Assembly: GCA_950097015.1 (NCBI GenBank) | Contig: CATNEN010000001.1 | Span: forward strand, 8,923,001 to 8,987,000 | From: Macrostomum hystrix | Lineage: Eukaryota; Platyhelminthes; Macrostomidae | DNA length: 64,000 nucleotides | Direction: 5' to 3' | Part shown: positions 62,836 through 64,000 of the stretch, piece by piece | Layout: each line of letters begins with the position of its first letter | How positions within the stretch are numbered: position 1 is the stretch's first letter | The notes under the pieces: model-generated | The model's database searches: none | What the model was told of the DNA's origin: nothing | The model's input: only the letters and a program-made list of their open reading frames with translations | Made by a program: the position numbers and the translations under genes

Positions 62836-63998
62836 TTAGTTGCTTGGATTGAGCTTCCACAGTCTACGTGCACTGATATTAGGTTGTCTCTCAGGCTCGG
62901 AGTCTCGCCGCACTAAACCCTTAAAAAAAGTCTTAGCCAATCTTCTTGAGATGCGGCAAAGCAGATCAGGTTCAATGACCATGTCTATGAAGGCTTCATA
63001 AACGACGGAAAATGATTGCACACAATGGTTAACGCAGTGCGAGATAGTGCTGCAGAAGAACGAGTAGCAGTAGAATGAAAAAACCAGCAGCCATTCTGGA
63101 GGATGCCTCAGCTGACCTCGGGATAGCAGTGTCGTAAATTCGCTTGAATCAGTAGCATCGGCTACATCTGGGGCGTCGCTGTCCATGGGCAAATTCTCTT
63201 TTGCTGCAACATACCCACAGATGTAGTAGAGCGATGCCTTCTCGTCATCCGTGATATCGCTCGTCTTATCAGGTAGACTGTCCATAGCATCCATCTCGGG
63301 ATCCGTCATGCCAGCTGTGCAACATGCGGATTGCACATGCTCGACATTGCTGAAATGCAGCTTGTCGTATAGCTGCATGCGACGAAGTCTGGCGCTAGCG
63401 AGCACTTCATCCACCGAAATAAAATAACAACCTCCGTGTCCTTGGCGGTAAACGCCGAACTCTCCTTCCAAACGATCCGACTGGAGCTCACCTAAAAGGC
63501 AGTGTATACATAAATGAAAGTAGGTAAAAAATACATACAGGAAAAAGTAAGCGCTTCACTTTCCTACAATAATAGTTGTGCTCAATTCCAAAAGCAGATA
63601 TAAAAAGACAAATAAAAAATGAAGGAATAAAGGAATGCTTACCCAGAAGAACGTATGTGAAACCATAATTGCTTAGCAGATGCTTGCTCAATTCAACTAA
63701 GCCATGAAGAGTCTGTAAGAGAGCCTTCTTAGTCTCGGTAGTCAAAGAACGCGGACGGCTTGCTCCTCGACCGCATGGCATTAGATTAACAAGTTCAGAA
63801 AAGCTTAGAAGCTCGGTTAAGCCAACGCAGTCAGCAGATTCAATTGGAGCTCTCATTTCATCGTTGAGCCGAATGTGCGAAATAGGAGATTTGACATTGA
63901 CGATTTTCCAGAATCGAGACACGCTTTACGAATTCGGCAGTGTCTGAGTGGCCATGAGCTTGGAGAGCAGCGACTGTTTTATCATTAAAAACGTCTAC
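62836..63998 (-). pseudogene. C-terminal part of a P-element/THAP9-like transposase
   Basis: Exon a (63643 to about 63917) and exon b (62836-63491) join across a 151-bp GT-AG intron, phase consistent. The product shows FWKIVNVKSP, LSNYGFTYVLLG and, across the junction, ELQSDRLEGEFGVYRQ and GGCYFISVDEVL, the pattern of the C-terminal RNase-H-like domain of P/THAP9 transposases as I recall it. Upstream, 63918-63998 encodes a family-like TAEFVKR segment in a different frame, with an in-frame TAA just before exon a in its own frame, so a frameshift breaks the gene. The N-terminus is outside the window. A domesticated gene with an unrecognised short exon is less likely. Confidence 0.6.
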
Positions 63999-64000
63999 CA

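Overview
The window comes from an intron-rich animal genome. It holds a complete IFT140 ciliary gene with 14 coding exons, a WRPW-type Hes bHLH gene, tRNA-headed SINEs, Ty3/Gypsy elements, a LINE tail and a P/THAP-type transposase. Exons are GC-richer than the AT-rich introns, and minisatellites make up a large share of the DNA. That fits a free-living flatworm or similar lophotrochozoan, but the species is a guess; only 'ciliated bilaterian' is well supported.

Left part (1-31.4 kb): four multi-exon genes, all on the minus strand. 730-6659 is the first 12 coding exons of a large ankyrin-repeat protein, possibly a TRPA-type channel, running off the left edge. 9958-10627 is a two-exon 196-residue helical protein. 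13872-27744 is IFT140: its exons keep phase throughout and give about 1484 residues. 29519-31336 is a two-exon Golgi-type glycosyltransferase with a DxD motif. Almost every intron has its own minisatellite. A MITE-like element, SINEs and a solo LTR with target-site duplication lie among them.

Middle (31.4-47.7 kb): a decayed LINE tail, a decayed Ty3/Gypsy pol with cysteine-rich tandem repeats in its linker, a possible third ORF, a GC-rich hairpin repeat, one copy of a repeated small polyQ gene (with a nonsense codon), a TATA/CCAAT promoter driving a spliced 82-residue membrane protein, and an AlkB-like dioxygenase ORF cut off by a second GC-rich hairpin repeat.

Right (47.7-64 kb): an intact Ty3/Gypsy element (47767-53031) with matching 153-bp LTRs, a GATA duplication, gag, pol and a G GGA AAC frameshift site, nested in a satellite. 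Then come a single-exon Hes gene with a five-unit heat-shock element upstream of its TATA box, a triplicated block with purine-only tracts, an intact copy of the polyQ gene, inverted copies of repeats seen at 45-47 kb, a third hairpin repeat, and a broken P/THAP-like transposase at the right edge.

The genes do not form one pathway; IFT140 is the only one with a firmly known cellular role. The most unusual items are the heat-shock-type Hes promoter and its orphan copy at 46.55 kb, the GC-rich hairpin family at the ends of a 16-kb inverted-repeat region, the two-copy polyQ element, and introns made of stop-free minisatellite.
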